Origin: Cyanophora paradoxa
Taxonomy: Eukaryota > Glaucocystophyceae > Cyanophorales > Cyanophoraceae
Reading direction: 5' to 3'
Assembly (NCBI GenBank): GCA_004431415.1
Contig: QPMI01000602.1
Coordinates: 62,001 to 126,000, forward strand
DNA: 64,000 nt
Notes under the pieces: model-generated
Databases searched by the model: none
What the model saw: only the letters and a program-made list of their open reading frames with translations
Told to the model about the DNA's origin: nothing
Translations under genes and position numbers: made by a program
Shown: piece after piece, positions 38,001 through 48,526 of the stretch
Layout: each line of letters opens with the position of its first letter
How positions within the stretch are numbered: the first letter of the stretch is position 1

Positions 38001-38896
38001 AGCCAGGCGAGCACGGCGGCGCAGGCGGCGGCGGCGGCGCAGGCGGCGGCGTCCCTGCACCAGTACACCCAGCAGCAGCAGCAGTACACGCAGGCGTACC
38101 AGGCGGCGGCGGCGGCGGCGAGCTCGCTCGGCCAGCCCGGCGGCCAGTACCCGATGTACGGCTACCCGCCCTCGTACATGAGCTACCCGACGTCGGCGTA
38201 CCCGGCGACGGGCGCGCAGTACGCCTCGCCCTATGGGCGCTTCCCCTCGTCGGGGGCCGGCATGTACGGCAAGCCGGCCGCCGCCTCGACCCCCGGCTAC
38301 GCCGCCTTTTCCACCCCGCTCGGCACCACCTCGTATCCGCAGGCAGCCGCCGCCGCCGGCGCCGCCTCGTACGGCGCGGAGGACTACAGCGCCGCGGCGC
38401 ACGACTACAGCAAGAGCCACCTCGCCGGCTACGGCGTGCCCCAGCAGGTCCGCCTTCCTTTTCCCTCCTTTCCCTGGGGCGCGCCTCACCCCGCGCGCAG
38501 TCGTCGTTCTTCGGCATGCAGGCGGGCGACGCGGCCGGCTCGGCGCAGAAGGCCGGCGCGCAGGGCGCGGCGGCGGCGCTGGGCAAGGCCGGCGCGGCCC
38601 CGGCGGCGGCCTCCCCGGCCGCATCGCTGGCCGACTCGTACAAGAGCCAGGGCTCGGCGGCGGGCGCGACCCCGGCGTCGTACTACCCCTCGTACCAGCA
38701 GCCGGCCGCCGGCTACGGCCCCTTCGCGTCCATGACGGGCATGCCCCAGGCGGGAGCGACCGCGGGGCACCCGGGCCTGGCGGCGAGCGGCTACCCCCAG
38801 CAGCCTCAGCAGGGGCAGCAGGGGCAGCAGGGCCAGGGCTACCCAGCCCAGGCGTACGCCCGCGGCTACGGCTACGGCTTCGGCTCGCAGCAGTAG
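35074..38896 (+). CDS. CUE/UBA-domain RGG- and Ala/Gln-rich protein, UBAP2/Lingerer-like, with introns
   Basis: It starts at ATG 35074. Residues 35-75 (IAQIKAIVPAWNKDEEIAEV, then NGNDVDAAIDKYYE) form a three-helix CUE/UBA fold. The next exons add GYPLGKWEETGKNKKK, an RGG patch (SQRGGRGAGGRGRG near 35,580) and long Pro/Ala tracts (36.0-36.9 kb). DIETQLANQMANFQFGTFGL (37,228) resembles the FGALEFG-type motif of UBAP2/Lingerer. Poly-Ala/Gln stretches and Tyr/Gly-rich sequence follow to RGYGYGFGSQQ and the TAG at 38894. Such proteins bind ubiquitin or RNA and join ribonucleoprotein granules. The homology call is by motif order only; a DEF1-like or SPATS2-like factor is the alternative. Introns are about 60-120 bp. 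Confidence 0.6.
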
Positions 38897-39244
38897 AGCC
38901 GGCCAGCGCCGCCCTCTCCCGCCCTCTTCTTTTTCACTCTCCCCTAGCTTGTAAAAACAGACCCTGACCCTCCTTGGTTTCCTCCATTCTGCAGTTCCGC
39001 GGGCCCATGGCCGCGAGCCCCCCAGACGGGGGTCCCTCTTCGCCGATTTTGTTCGTTGCATCATGCGCGAATGCATGTTCGTGGTTCGCCATCCGGAGCC
39101 CTCTTGAGCTCCGTGCGAGTGGGCGTGGCCTGCGCGTGCGCGCGGGGAGCCGCAGCCAGCACAGCGATCGAGGCGGCGACCGAGGGAGAGGCGCTCAAGT
39201 CCTCCAAAGCAGGCACTTAAACTCGAAAAACAGACGAGAGGGAA
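38897..39244. other. 3' intergenic region between convergent genes
   Basis: This 348-bp stretch separates two convergent stop codons. No ORF, repeat or RNA structure stands out. Confidence 0.5.
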
Positions 39245-42090
39245 TCAGAGGATGCTGGCGTAGTCGGGGTCGCCCGACGTCTCGGGGCGCGCCCGGCCCC
39301 GCGAGCCGAAGACGCCGGCGAGGCCCGAGAGGAACCCGCCCCCGCTCGTCGCGTGCGGGCTGCCAGAGCCCGCCACCACGTCGCGGCTCGAGAAGAGGCG
39401 GCCCGTCCAGTCCTGCCCGGCGCGACCTCAGCGATGCGCCTCCAGACAAGCAGCGTTAAACGTTGAGGAGTGGGGGCGGGCCTGGGCGGGGGTGTAGTCG
39501 GTGGAAGAGATGTTGGAGAGGGCGAGCCCCTGCTGCTCGCTGCTGCCGCGGCGGGTGAGGGGAGGGGAGGGCGGGGGCGGGGCCGCCGCGCGCACCTTGA
39601 GCCCCCGGGGCCGCTGAAGCCGCGCGCCTGCTGGAGCTGCGCCAGGGGCACGTGCTCCCTGCCCCCGCCCCCGCCTCGCACGGCGCGGGGCGCGGGGCCG
39701 GCGGGCGGGGCGGAGGCGGGCACCGGCGGAGGCCCATCTGGGCGTAGAGCTTGACGAACTCCTGGGAGACGGCGCTCTGGAGGGCGCGGACGGTGGAGTC
39801 GACCTCGGCGACGCGCTGCTGCGTGGAGGCGAGGCCCGAGGTCACGTCCTGCAGCTCGTGCTCCTGGCGCCCGAGGCGGCGCCCGACGTCCTCCGCCTGG
39901 TGCGCCACCCGCTCGACGGTCCGCTCCATCTGCCGCTCCCGCCGCGCGCGGAAGGCCAGCACGGCGCCCACCGAGAGCGCCGTCAGCACGAGCAGCGCGC
40001 CCGCCCCGATCATCAGCCAGAACGCCAGCGACGCGTCTGCCCGCCCCGCCCTTGAGGCGCCCCGCAGGGGCCCCGAGGCGGGGCGGGGCGGGGCGGACCG
40101 CCGTAGAAGGAGCTGCCGGAGCCGCCGCCGTAGGTGCGGGCGAGGGCGGCGCCGGCGGCCGTCTCGGTGGAGAGGAGCCCGAGGGCCTCCGCCTCGGGGC
40201 TCGCCTCGAAGACGAGCGGCAGCGCCGAGGCGGCGACCGAGACGGCGAGACGGCGCATCTCCGCCAGGATCGCCTCCTTGCTCCCCTTGGGGACCCCGAT
40301 CTGCACGGAGAAGAAGTCGGCGATGTTGCGCAGCCGCCTCCCGTCCTCCGCCTCCTCGTAGTGCCCGAAGACCGCCCCGTGCAGCCTGCCGCCCGCTCTC
40401 GGAGAGGCCCCCGCTCCAATCCGGGTGGCGGGGCGCACGTGACGGGGCGGACGGGGCTCCGGCCGATGCGGCAAGAGCCATGATCCGTCGTCGTCACGAT
40501 GTGCTGCGCGTGGTCCGAGGGGATGACCTGCCCGCCGGGAGCGCGCGCTGAGCGGAGCGGTGCGAGCGGGGGGCCCCGCGCGGGGGCCGCACCCGGTAGA
40601 CGACGCGGCGCTGGACCATCTCGATCGACGTGTGCTCCTGCGGCGCGCTCGCGGCGTGAGGCGCGCGCCGGCGGGGCGAGGGCGGGGCGGGTGGGCCGAG
40701 GTGAACCCAGATGTAGCTGCCGCGCGGGTCAATCAAGGGCGAGGAACAAGAGAAAGGATGCAGCGCAGGGCGAGGGGGAGAGCGCACTTGTAGAAGGCCT
40801 CGACGAACCAGAGCGTGGTGTTGGAGTTGACGCCGAAGCGCGCCGGCTGCTCCAGCAGCATCGTCGAGAGCGAGTCGCCCAGGTGCTCGGGCTGCGCGCC
40901 GCTGCCGTCACGGGGCGGGCGGGGCGCGGGAGGGGCCCCGGGGGGCGGGGGGCGCTCGCCAGGATGAGGAAGCCGAGGAGGCGGGCGAGGAGCTGGCGGG
41001 GCGGGTTGTTGACGTCCAGCGTGAAGTCGGCGGGGAGCTGCAGCGCCTGCGCGCGGCCGTCAACGCGGAGGAGGAGAGGCGCCCGCGGGCGACGCGGTCG
41101 CCGCACGTCGCGGATGGCGTCGATGGAGAGCCTGCCGGGGGTGAGGGTCTCTCGACGAGGCGGGCACGCGGCGCGGCGCACTCGTCCCCGTGGAGGACCA
41201 TGTCCAGCTGCTCCGGAGGGGTAAGCGAGATGAACGCGCTGCGACGCGGGTCAGCGGGCGCGGCGAGACGGAGGGCGGCCGATGCAAACTTGAGCAACAC
41301 GGCCACGCGCTGGAGGCTGCGCGGGGGCGGCGCGATCAGAGGCGTGCGCGGCAGGCGTGCCGGGGCAGGTTAAACACCTGTTTACGACGCCCCCTAGACT
41401 CCTGTACGCCTCAAGACCTGAAGGCCAGCACGTGAGGCGCGCCAGGCGGATCAAATTCGACGCGAGGGGGTGCCGAGAAAGGCTGCACACCCAGGAGGAA
41501 GTCCAGCGCGCTCTCAGCGAAACGGACGGGAAGCAGCGGCGGCGGCGGTGTGTTGGGAAGCGGCCTGTGATAGTACGCCAGAGCCTGCGGCGGACGTCAG
41601 CGCCACTTCAAACTAACGACTCGGGCCGCGGGTGACTTCGCGAGATACCGAATCGAACCTACCAAACTGACTGCAAGCTAAAGAGCGCTACGCTACCCAG
41701 CTAGTCGTGGGCTTTGCAGCTAACGGATCGAGCGCTCATGGTGCGGTTAACCTTGATACAAGAAGGATGCGTGGCGCCTGGGGCCTCGCAGAAGAAGAAG
41801 CCGCCGTCAGATTTGCTCGCTGCGCGAATGACGAGGTTGGCCACGCGCTCGGGCGGCGCCTTATGGCATCCGGCGCGGGGATGCCGGCCGCAGGGCAGGG
41901 ACGCATGCAGACCGTCTATGCAGTGCCCGCCGATACCAGCATCTGCATCGCCGTCGCACGCGTTCGCGCGCGTGTGTCAGCGCCGGGTGGATCTGTTTGA
42001 ACGGCGCGGGTTCGGACCGGTTTCGGCGTCGGCGGGCAGCGCGATGGTGAAGAGCAACAGCGCCGCCAGTACCGCCCATGACGGCCTCAT
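39245..42090 (-). CDS. Secreted-pathway membrane protein with luminal domain, one TM segment and coiled coil, function unknown
   Basis: I start it at ATG 42090: MRPSWAVLAALLLFTIALP is a clear signal peptide with an AxA-type site. A 60-odd-bp intron (donor GTTCAAAC) leads to a Cys-containing exon (GGHCIDGLHASLPCGR, FFFCEAPGATHPSC). Further exons read ALAYYHRPLPNTPPPPLLPV (41,570), VAVLLKFASAALRL (41,300), LDVNNPPRQLLARLLGFLIL, FGVNSNTTLWFVEAFYKC and IADFFSVQIGVPKGSKEAIL. A TM helix, FWLMIGAGALLVLTALSVGA (near 40,000), precedes a long coiled coil (RQMERTVERVAHQAEDVGRR and on). The frame ends at 39245 with DPDYASIL. This is a type I membrane protein with a cytosolic coiled coil. I do not recognise the family. 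It diverges from the AAAP gene across a 400-bp promoter region. Confidence 0.6.
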
Positions 42091-42493
42091 CGCGGCAGCT
42101 TGCCGGTAGAAGCGCTGAAAAGCAAAGCTCGGGCAGGGGTACGCGCATACACGCACAACCAGCGAGCGATAAGGCTTTCGATGCGGCGCGAAGAGCTCCG
42201 CTAGAGTGCGAACGAGCCTCCGAGCGATGATGAGCCCGTGAAACATCGCATCGCAAGTTCTCCCCTGCTTTGCGCCGCTTAGCGCCTCTCAATGACAGCA
42301 GCTGCAGCAGCTCCGGGCGGCGGGTGCGTTGGATGCTGCGCCCGCGCCCCGATGTGCATATGTCAGTTCATGCACACTCGCTTGTGGCCGAGTTCCTCGG
42401 AGCCACCTTCAGCTTGACCGACCGCGCGGCGCAGGGGCATCCCGCTGCAAGCACACAAGACGCCGCACCACGACAATGCCGAGCATCTAGACG
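42091..42493. promoter_or_regulatory. Shared upstream region of two divergent genes
   Basis: This 403-bp gap separates the start codons of the signal-peptide gene (42090, -) and the AAAP transporter (42494, +). It must hold both promoters. No TATA box or other defined element stands out. Confidence 0.35.
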
Positions 42494-44828
42494 ATGTTGG
42501 TGCGCTTAATCCGAGCGAGGCCTAGGCTCACTCTGACTGTTCATAAAGTTATCGACGCGCTGGATTCGAGCCCCGAAGAGCACCCATCGGATGAGAAGGA
42601 GGAGGGCACCAGCAACATTGCAGGGTGCTAAATCTGCACTCGCAACCTCGCAGCGTGCTCAATTTCAGATGTGCCAACAGGGCGACCTTCAATTTCCTAA
42701 ACAGCATTGTCGGCGCGGGCATCATCGGCCTGCCCTACGCGCTGAATGCGGCCGGCCTGTGGGTGCGCGCGGCGACGCGCCCTGCCGGACCTCGCGCCAC
42801 AGCCGAGCCGCGGCGGCAGCTAGGCATCCTGCTCCTGCTGGTCGTGGCCGGCCTCGCGGACTACTCCAGCCGCCTCCTCGTCCGCGCCGGGAGCGCCGAG
42901 GGGCTCCTCTCGTACCAGGCGCCCGCCCCGCCCCTCCCTCCCCTCGCCCTCCGTGCGCCCCCGCTGACGCGGGGCGGGGGGCAGGGGCTGATGGAGGGGG
43001 CGCTGGGGGTGTGGGGCCGCGGGGCGGCGACGGCCTGCATGTTCCTCTTCAGCGTGGGCGCCATGTTCGCCTACCTCCTCGTCATCGGCGACACCGTGCC
43101 CGTCGTCCTCGCCCACTGGCTCGGGCCCCGCCACCCCCTCGCCAACCGGCGCGCGGCCCCCGCGGCCCCCCTCGCCTCGCCCCCGCTCCCGCCCCCGTGA
43201 CCCGCTGCAGCGAGTTGACGCTGGCCCTGGTCGCCTGCTTGGTCGTCCTCCCCCTCTGCCTCCGCCGCCGCATCTCCAAGGTTCCTCCTTTTCGCTCCCA
43301 GGGTGGCGCCGGGGTGCGCCCCTGAGGCGAAGGTCTCGCCGGCAGCTCGCGTGGAGCTCGGCCGTCTCGATGGCCTGCGCGCTCCTGATCGTCGTCATCG
43401 TGTGCGCGCGGGCGCCGCCGGCCGCCCGCGCCGCCGGCATCACCGTGGAGGGCACGCAAGACGCCCTCTCCTTCGCTCACCCGTCTCTCTTCCAGGCCTT
43501 CGGCGGTGCGCGCCACGCCCCCGCCCGGGGCCCCCGCCCCGCTCCGGCTTCCTGAAGCCGCCGGCCGCCTCAGTGATGGCCTTCGCCTTCGTCTCCCACC
43601 ATGTCGTCTTCATCATATTCAACTCGTGTGTTCCCCCCTCGCGGCGCCGCGCCCCGGCTGGCTTGCTGAGCGGGGCGGGAGGCTGCGGCGGGGGGCGCGG
43701 ACGGAGGCGGGCTGGCGGCTGGTGACGCACGCCTCCGTCCTCTCGGCCTTCCTCCTCTGCGCCTCCCTCGCCGTCGTCGGGCGCGCCCCCGCCGCGCCCC
43801 TCCCCTCCCGGCCGCCCCTCACCGCCCCCTGCCTCCCGCAGGTACCTCAGCTTCCTCGACACGACCCACGCCGACATCCTCCGCAACTTCCCCTCCGTGC
43901 GCCCCGCCGCAGCCCCCGCCGCGCCTCGGCCGGGCGACGGGGGGCCGGGGGGGCGCAGGACGACGCGGCGATCAACGCCGTGCGCCTCGTCCTCGCCCTC
44001 CACGTCGCCTTCGTCTACCCCGTGGAGGCCCGCCCCCCCCCCCCCCCCCCCCCCCCGGCCCTCGTGCCGCGCCCCCGCTTTCCTCCCCCTCACGCGCAGC
44101 AGTTCTTCGTCTGCCGCGAGAGCGTCCGCTCCGCCTGGGCCCTCTTCAAGGTGCGGTGCCCCCCCTCGCCGCTGCCCCGCACTCCACCTGCCCGTGCGCC
44201 TCGCGCCGGCGACCGCCCCCGCAGCAGAGGAGAGCGGGACCCGGGGCGGGGCCCGAGCAGGAGCGGGCGGCGGAGGAGATGCCGTACGCGCAGCACGCGG
44301 CGCTGACGGTCGGCCTCTTCGCCGTGCGCGGCCCCGGACCCGCGGCCGCCCGGCAGAGGGCGCGGCTGCAGCGGCGGGGGCGCAGGCGAGCCTGGCCTTC
44401 GCCCTCGCCGTCTCCGACCTCGGCATCGTCCTCGAGCTCACCGGCGGCCTCTCCGCCGTCGGCCTCGGTGGGCCCCGCCCCGCCCCCCGCCCCTCTTCCT
44501 CACCCCGCCGGCCCCTCGCAGGGTTCATCCTCCCCGCGGCGGCCGCCCTCCGGCTGGACCGCAGGTGCCCCTGAGCTGAGCGCGCCCCTCCAGCAGTGCG
44601 CCCCGTCTCACTCGAGCTCCTCGCAGCGCGCGGGCGCGCAGCCGCCCCTCGCGGGAGGTGCCCCTCGCGAAGATCCCCGCCTCGGAGGGGGAGGAGGAGG
44701 GGGCGGCGGCGGCCGGCGCGGGGTTCGTGGCGACGGGGGCCGACCGGGCCCTCTGCGCGGCCCTCGTCCTCGTGGGCGCCTTCGGGGGCATCTCCTCCGT
44801 CTCCTCCGCTATCCGCGCCCGCCTCTAG
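42494..44828 (+). CDS. AAAP-family (SLC38-like) amino-acid transporter, with introns
   Basis: I place the start at ATG 42494, preceded by an in-frame TAG. The first exon is an acidic cytosolic tail (SSPEEHPSDEKEEG). A 45-bp intron (42624-42668) joins it to CANRATFNFLNSIVGAGIIG, the diagnostic first helix of the family. A 57-bp intron (42763-42819) follows, then LGILLLLVVAGLADYSSRLL. Further helices read CMFLFSVGAMFAYLLVIGD, LTLALVACLVVLPLCLRRR, SMACALLIVVIVCAR, AVMAFAFVSHHVVFIIFNS, VLSAFLLCASLAVVG, VRLVLALHVAFVYPVE and FALAVSDLGIVLELTGG. About 11 helices are expected. It ends with TAG at 44826. SLC38/AVT-type carriers move neutral amino acids with H+ or Na+. A 24-C homopolymer lies in one intron. 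Confidence 0.85.
44033..44056 (+). repeat. 24-bp poly-C run in a transporter intron
   Basis: An uninterrupted run of 24 C lies just after the exon ending FVYPVE, in the pyrimidine-rich part of a short intron. Similar runs occur at 46649-46673 and 60570-60588. Confidence 0.9.
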
Positions 44829-45462
44829 CCGTGCTCGTGTGCAGCCCGTCCCCTCCATCTCGCCCAATTATCACACGGGCCGCGCTCATATGCGCATCCA
44901 CGCATCGGAGGTTAGACACCGCACTGCCAACTGCAAGTTGCTAGCGCTAGCCGTGCCATGGATATCGATATGGGCGCCGGCAAGCTATACTACTGTACTA
45001 GCACTAGCACTAGTACTAGTGCTCTTATACGGTGTGCCAGTCTCATCACTGCCAGATGCATATGCTCGATCGAAGCTCGATCTTCAGCGAAGCTGAAAGC
45101 TGCATGAAGCTCGTCGAAGCTCGATCTTCAGCGACGTGGCCTCGGGATCGGTTCGATTGGACGCCGCTGGCTATTTTTGCGAAACCTGTACCCCAGAAAG
45201 GAGCCGTCCTGCCGGAACTGGTTTCGCCTCGACCGTCGCGTGGCTTAAGCGCACCTTCGTCCCAGCTAGCGATTAGGCTGGCTAGTGAGCCCTGCGCAGC
45301 TTGGCACACAGTAGCCGCTGCAGCCCGCAGAGCGGCAGTTTTGCATGGTAGCAAGCCCGGTTATTGGATCGGCGACTCCCATTGTAGTAGCTTAGCGGCA
45401 GAGTCTGCAGGCACAGCCCGGCAGCAGCGCGAGCTCCGCAACTCCCGCAGCAGCCTGGGACA
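44829..45462. promoter_or_regulatory. Upstream region of the NEK kinase gene
   Basis: This stretch contains an 18-bp perfect palindrome AGCACTAGTACTAGTGCT (45006-45023) inside a run of CACTAG words, and a 20-bp direct repeat CGAAGCTCGATCTTCAGCGA at about 45068-45087 and 45112-45131. No gene is seen. Confidence 0.4.
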
Positions 45463-48140
45463 ATGACGCTAGCAGACTTCAAGATCATCAAGTTTATCGG
45501 CAAGGGAAGTTATGGCAGCGTTTACAAGGTCCTGCGCAAGAGCGATGAGAAAGAGTGCGCCCCTGGTTCCCCAGACGCTGCCCTGCAGGACGTGAGGGCG
45601 CCGGCGTGGGACGCGGGCCATACTAACGCCAAGTTGCGTGCAGGTACGCCATGAAGGAGGTAAACATCAAACCGATGTCGCAGAAGGAGAGGTCCGCTAT
45701 CTTTGGACGGGAGTCGTTGCTAGCCGCTGACGACAGAGCGCGATCAGGGAGGAAGCCGTCAACGAAATCCGGCTTCTAGCATCGGTTGCGAACCCGTTTG
45801 TGATCGGGTTCGCCGCCCCTACAGCCTCTGCCCCCCCGACGCTCGAGGCGGCGGGCGGAGCTTAAGGTTGCTTATGCCGCCCCGCCCGGACGTGCAGATA
45901 CTACGAGGCGTTCTCCGAGGGGGATAAGATCTTCATCGTGACTGAGTATGCGGAGAACGGCGACCTGGGGCGCAAGATCAAGCGCTGCAAGGCGAAGAAC
46001 GAGTACTTCGATGAGAACCTGATATGGTCCTACTTCCTGCAGCTCTGCTCTGGCCTCAAGGCGCTTCACAACCTCAACATCCTCCACCGCGTGCGTGCCG
46101 CAGAAAAGCGGCGCGTTCCTTTCCGGCTCCTTACCCTTCCTTTTCCACGCGCAGGACATGAAAGCGCAGAACATCTTCCTCATGTCCAACGACATGATCA
46201 AAATCGGCGATCTCGGTGTTGCTAAGCTCCTTAAGGAGGGCAATGCGCAGACGCAAGTCGGTGCGTCGCAGCGCGGCGCGAGGCTGCTGCCCCCGCTGAT
46301 GGGGAGGCCCGGACGCCAGGAACCCCCTACTACATGAGCCCTGAGATCTGGAAGAACAGGCCATACGACAAGAAGAGCGACATCTGGTCCCTTGGTGCGC
46401 TGGATCGCCTCTCCCCTCGGTCCGCCCCCGCCGGCTCGTAGCTCACTCGCCGGCGCCCGGGCGCAGGCTGTCTCCTTTACGAGCTGATCACGTACCGGCA
46501 CCCCTTCGAGTCCAACTCGTGGAAAGGCCTGGCGAACAAGGTGCTCAAGGGCCAGTACCAGGAGATCCCCGGCCACTACTCGGCCGAGCTGCGCGACATG
46601 GTCCGCTGTCTCCTCGGTGCGTCCGCCGCAGCGCTCAACCCAGCCCGGCCCCCCCCCCCCCCCCCCCCCCCCCGCTCGCTCACGCGCCCGCCCCACCCGC
46701 AGTCACCGACCCGCTCCGGCGGCCGGCCGTAAACGAGATCCTGCAGATGCCCGCCGTGCAGGTGTGCCCCGAGGGGCGCCGGCCGGCCGCCCCGGGCCCC
46801 GTCTCACGGCCCTTCGCAGCGGCGGATGCACCTGCTGCCCATCCCTGACGGCTACGTGGGCGTGCCCGTCGACCGCTCCAACAGGCGCGCCCGCCCCGCC
46901 CCGCGCCTCCGCCCCGCCACGCCTCGCGGCAGTCTCGCTGACCCCACGCAGCTCGCTGCTGGACACGATCAAGGTGCCCCGCAACCTCGACAAGCTCCGC
47001 TCCCGCCTCCCCGTGCGCCCATCCGCCCCGCCCGCCCCCACGCCGCGCTCGCTCGCTCGCCGCCGCTGACGGCGGGGTCCGGGGGCGCAGGCGTCGAACT
47101 ACCCGTCGCTGCCGTCGACGCCGGACGAGCGGAGGGAGGCCGGGCTGCCGCCGATCAACGAGGCGCTGGGCCCGATCAGCGGGCGGCAGCCGTCGCGGGG
47201 CGACCTGCGGGCGATGGCGCGCGAGAAGTTCGAGCGCGAGCGGGAGCGGGACCGCGTCGAGCGCGAGCGCGAGCGCGAACGCGAGCGCGACCGCGCCGAG
47301 CGCGAGCGCGAGGAGCGCGAGCGGGCCGCCAGCGAGCGCGAACGCGAGCGCGAGAGCAGGAGGCCCCCGCGGCCGAGCAACGGCGGCTACGCGCCGCCGC
47401 CGCAGCAGGCTGCGTACGGGGCGCAGCCGGCGGCAACTCCCTCCTACCTCGCCCCCCTCCCCTCCATCGAGCCGAACCTCCCGCCGCGGCACCCCTCGCG
47501 CTTCAACCGCGGCCCCGCCCCCGCCCCGCCCCCGCCCCCGACATGCGGAGGAGCGAGGAGCAGCGCCGCCAGGAGGCGTACGCGCGCCTCGTCCCCGACT
47601 CCCGGGGGAGCAACTACTACCCCTACGCCCCCGCGCCCTACCCGGGGAGCCAGGCCGCGTACATGGCCGACCGGGAGAACGTTCGCCGAGACATGAACCG
47701 CGGGGGGCAGTACCTCCCTCCTGGCCAGGTGCCGCCGCCGCGGCAGCGCCCTGCGCCGCCGCCCCCGCTCACGGGCCCCCGCGCAGGATGCGGCGGGGCC
47801 CCCGTCAAAGGGCCTCCTCCCCGTCATACAAAGCAGCCCGGCGCGGCTGCAGCTCCAACCACCGGGCGGCGCCCAGGGCTCCGGTGAGCGCGCGCCTCCT
47901 CCGCGCGGCCTCTGTCGCTTCCTTTCCGACGTGCTCGGCGCAGGCCTGCCCCCGATTGGCGTCCCGGGCTCGAACAGGCAAAACCCCTACGCAGCGCCCA
48001 TGCCGATGCCCGTCTCCAAAGTCTACAGCGACAACGGCATGTTCGAAGTGCAGCAAGTGCCCCAGTCCGCCCAGCGGCCCTACATCTACGTCCCACGCTC
48101 GAGATACGATGCGGGGCGCAAGCCCTGGCGCGCTTACTAG
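45463..48140 (+). CDS. NIMA-related (NEK) serine/threonine kinase, with introns
   Basis: It starts at ATG 45463. The N-terminal kinase domain has the Gly loop [11 protein letters not shown] and the catalytic Lys in YAMKEVNI (exon 2, 45,648). The catalytic loop is split by an intron, ILHR then [10 protein letters not shown], and the metal-binding site reads GDLGVAK, where DLG instead of DFG is usual in NEKs. The activation segment has GTPYYMSPE, followed by SDIWSLGCLLYEL and the RRPAVNEIL end. Past the domain come [13 protein letters not shown], a long ER-repeat helix (47,217-47,360) and a C-terminus ending GRKPWRAY. Algal NEKs of this kind act in ciliary disassembly, severing and length control (family knowledge). 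Meckelin and an IQ protein lie close by. An intron carries a 25-C run. Confidence 0.88.
46649..46673 (+). repeat. 25-bp poly-C run in a NEK intron
   Basis: 25 consecutive C lie between a GTGCG-type donor region and a CCCGCAG acceptor of a short intron. Confidence 0.9.
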
Positions 48141-48526
48141 CTATACGCGCAGCACCGGTATAGTTCGTACACGCCTTATTCGTTCATCCGCAGGCATCCT
48201 TTGCTCCCTTTCTCTCCCCCATCCTCCCCACACAGAGCTTTTGTCAAAGCTATACAGGCACTGTAAGATATTTAAAGGCTGCTCGAGAAGAGGCAAATCT
48301 TTGGATCAGCAGCGCGCTGCCGGGTCAATGAATGACGTCGGCAGTCAATTGCGACTGATGGTCGACGTCCCGGGACTCCCGGCCCACCCCTCCGCGTCTC
48401 CGCCATTTACCAAGTCATTTCGCACCGGTACCCGTTAATCGACCAGAAAAGCGGCTCTAGCTCGAGCGTCGATATCGATGCAACGCGCTTGACGCGCTGC
48501 CTGCAAAGTAAAGAGGCGCTGGAGCG
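48141..48526. other. Intergenic region between NEK and the IQ-motif gene
   Basis: This 386-bp stretch has a lower-GC middle. It presumably holds the NEK terminator and the next promoter. Nothing specific is seen. Confidence 0.4.

Noticed and set aside
41640-41760. Possible tRNA-like stretch near the repeat-poor intergenic DNA
   Set aside because: No complete cloverleaf with a GTTCGANTC-type T-loop could be drawn, and the stretch lies in an intron of the minus-strand signal-peptide gene.
47217-47360. ER-rich repeat as a separate minisatellite
   Set aside because: It is the coding sequence of the charged helix after the NEK kinase domain and is in frame.
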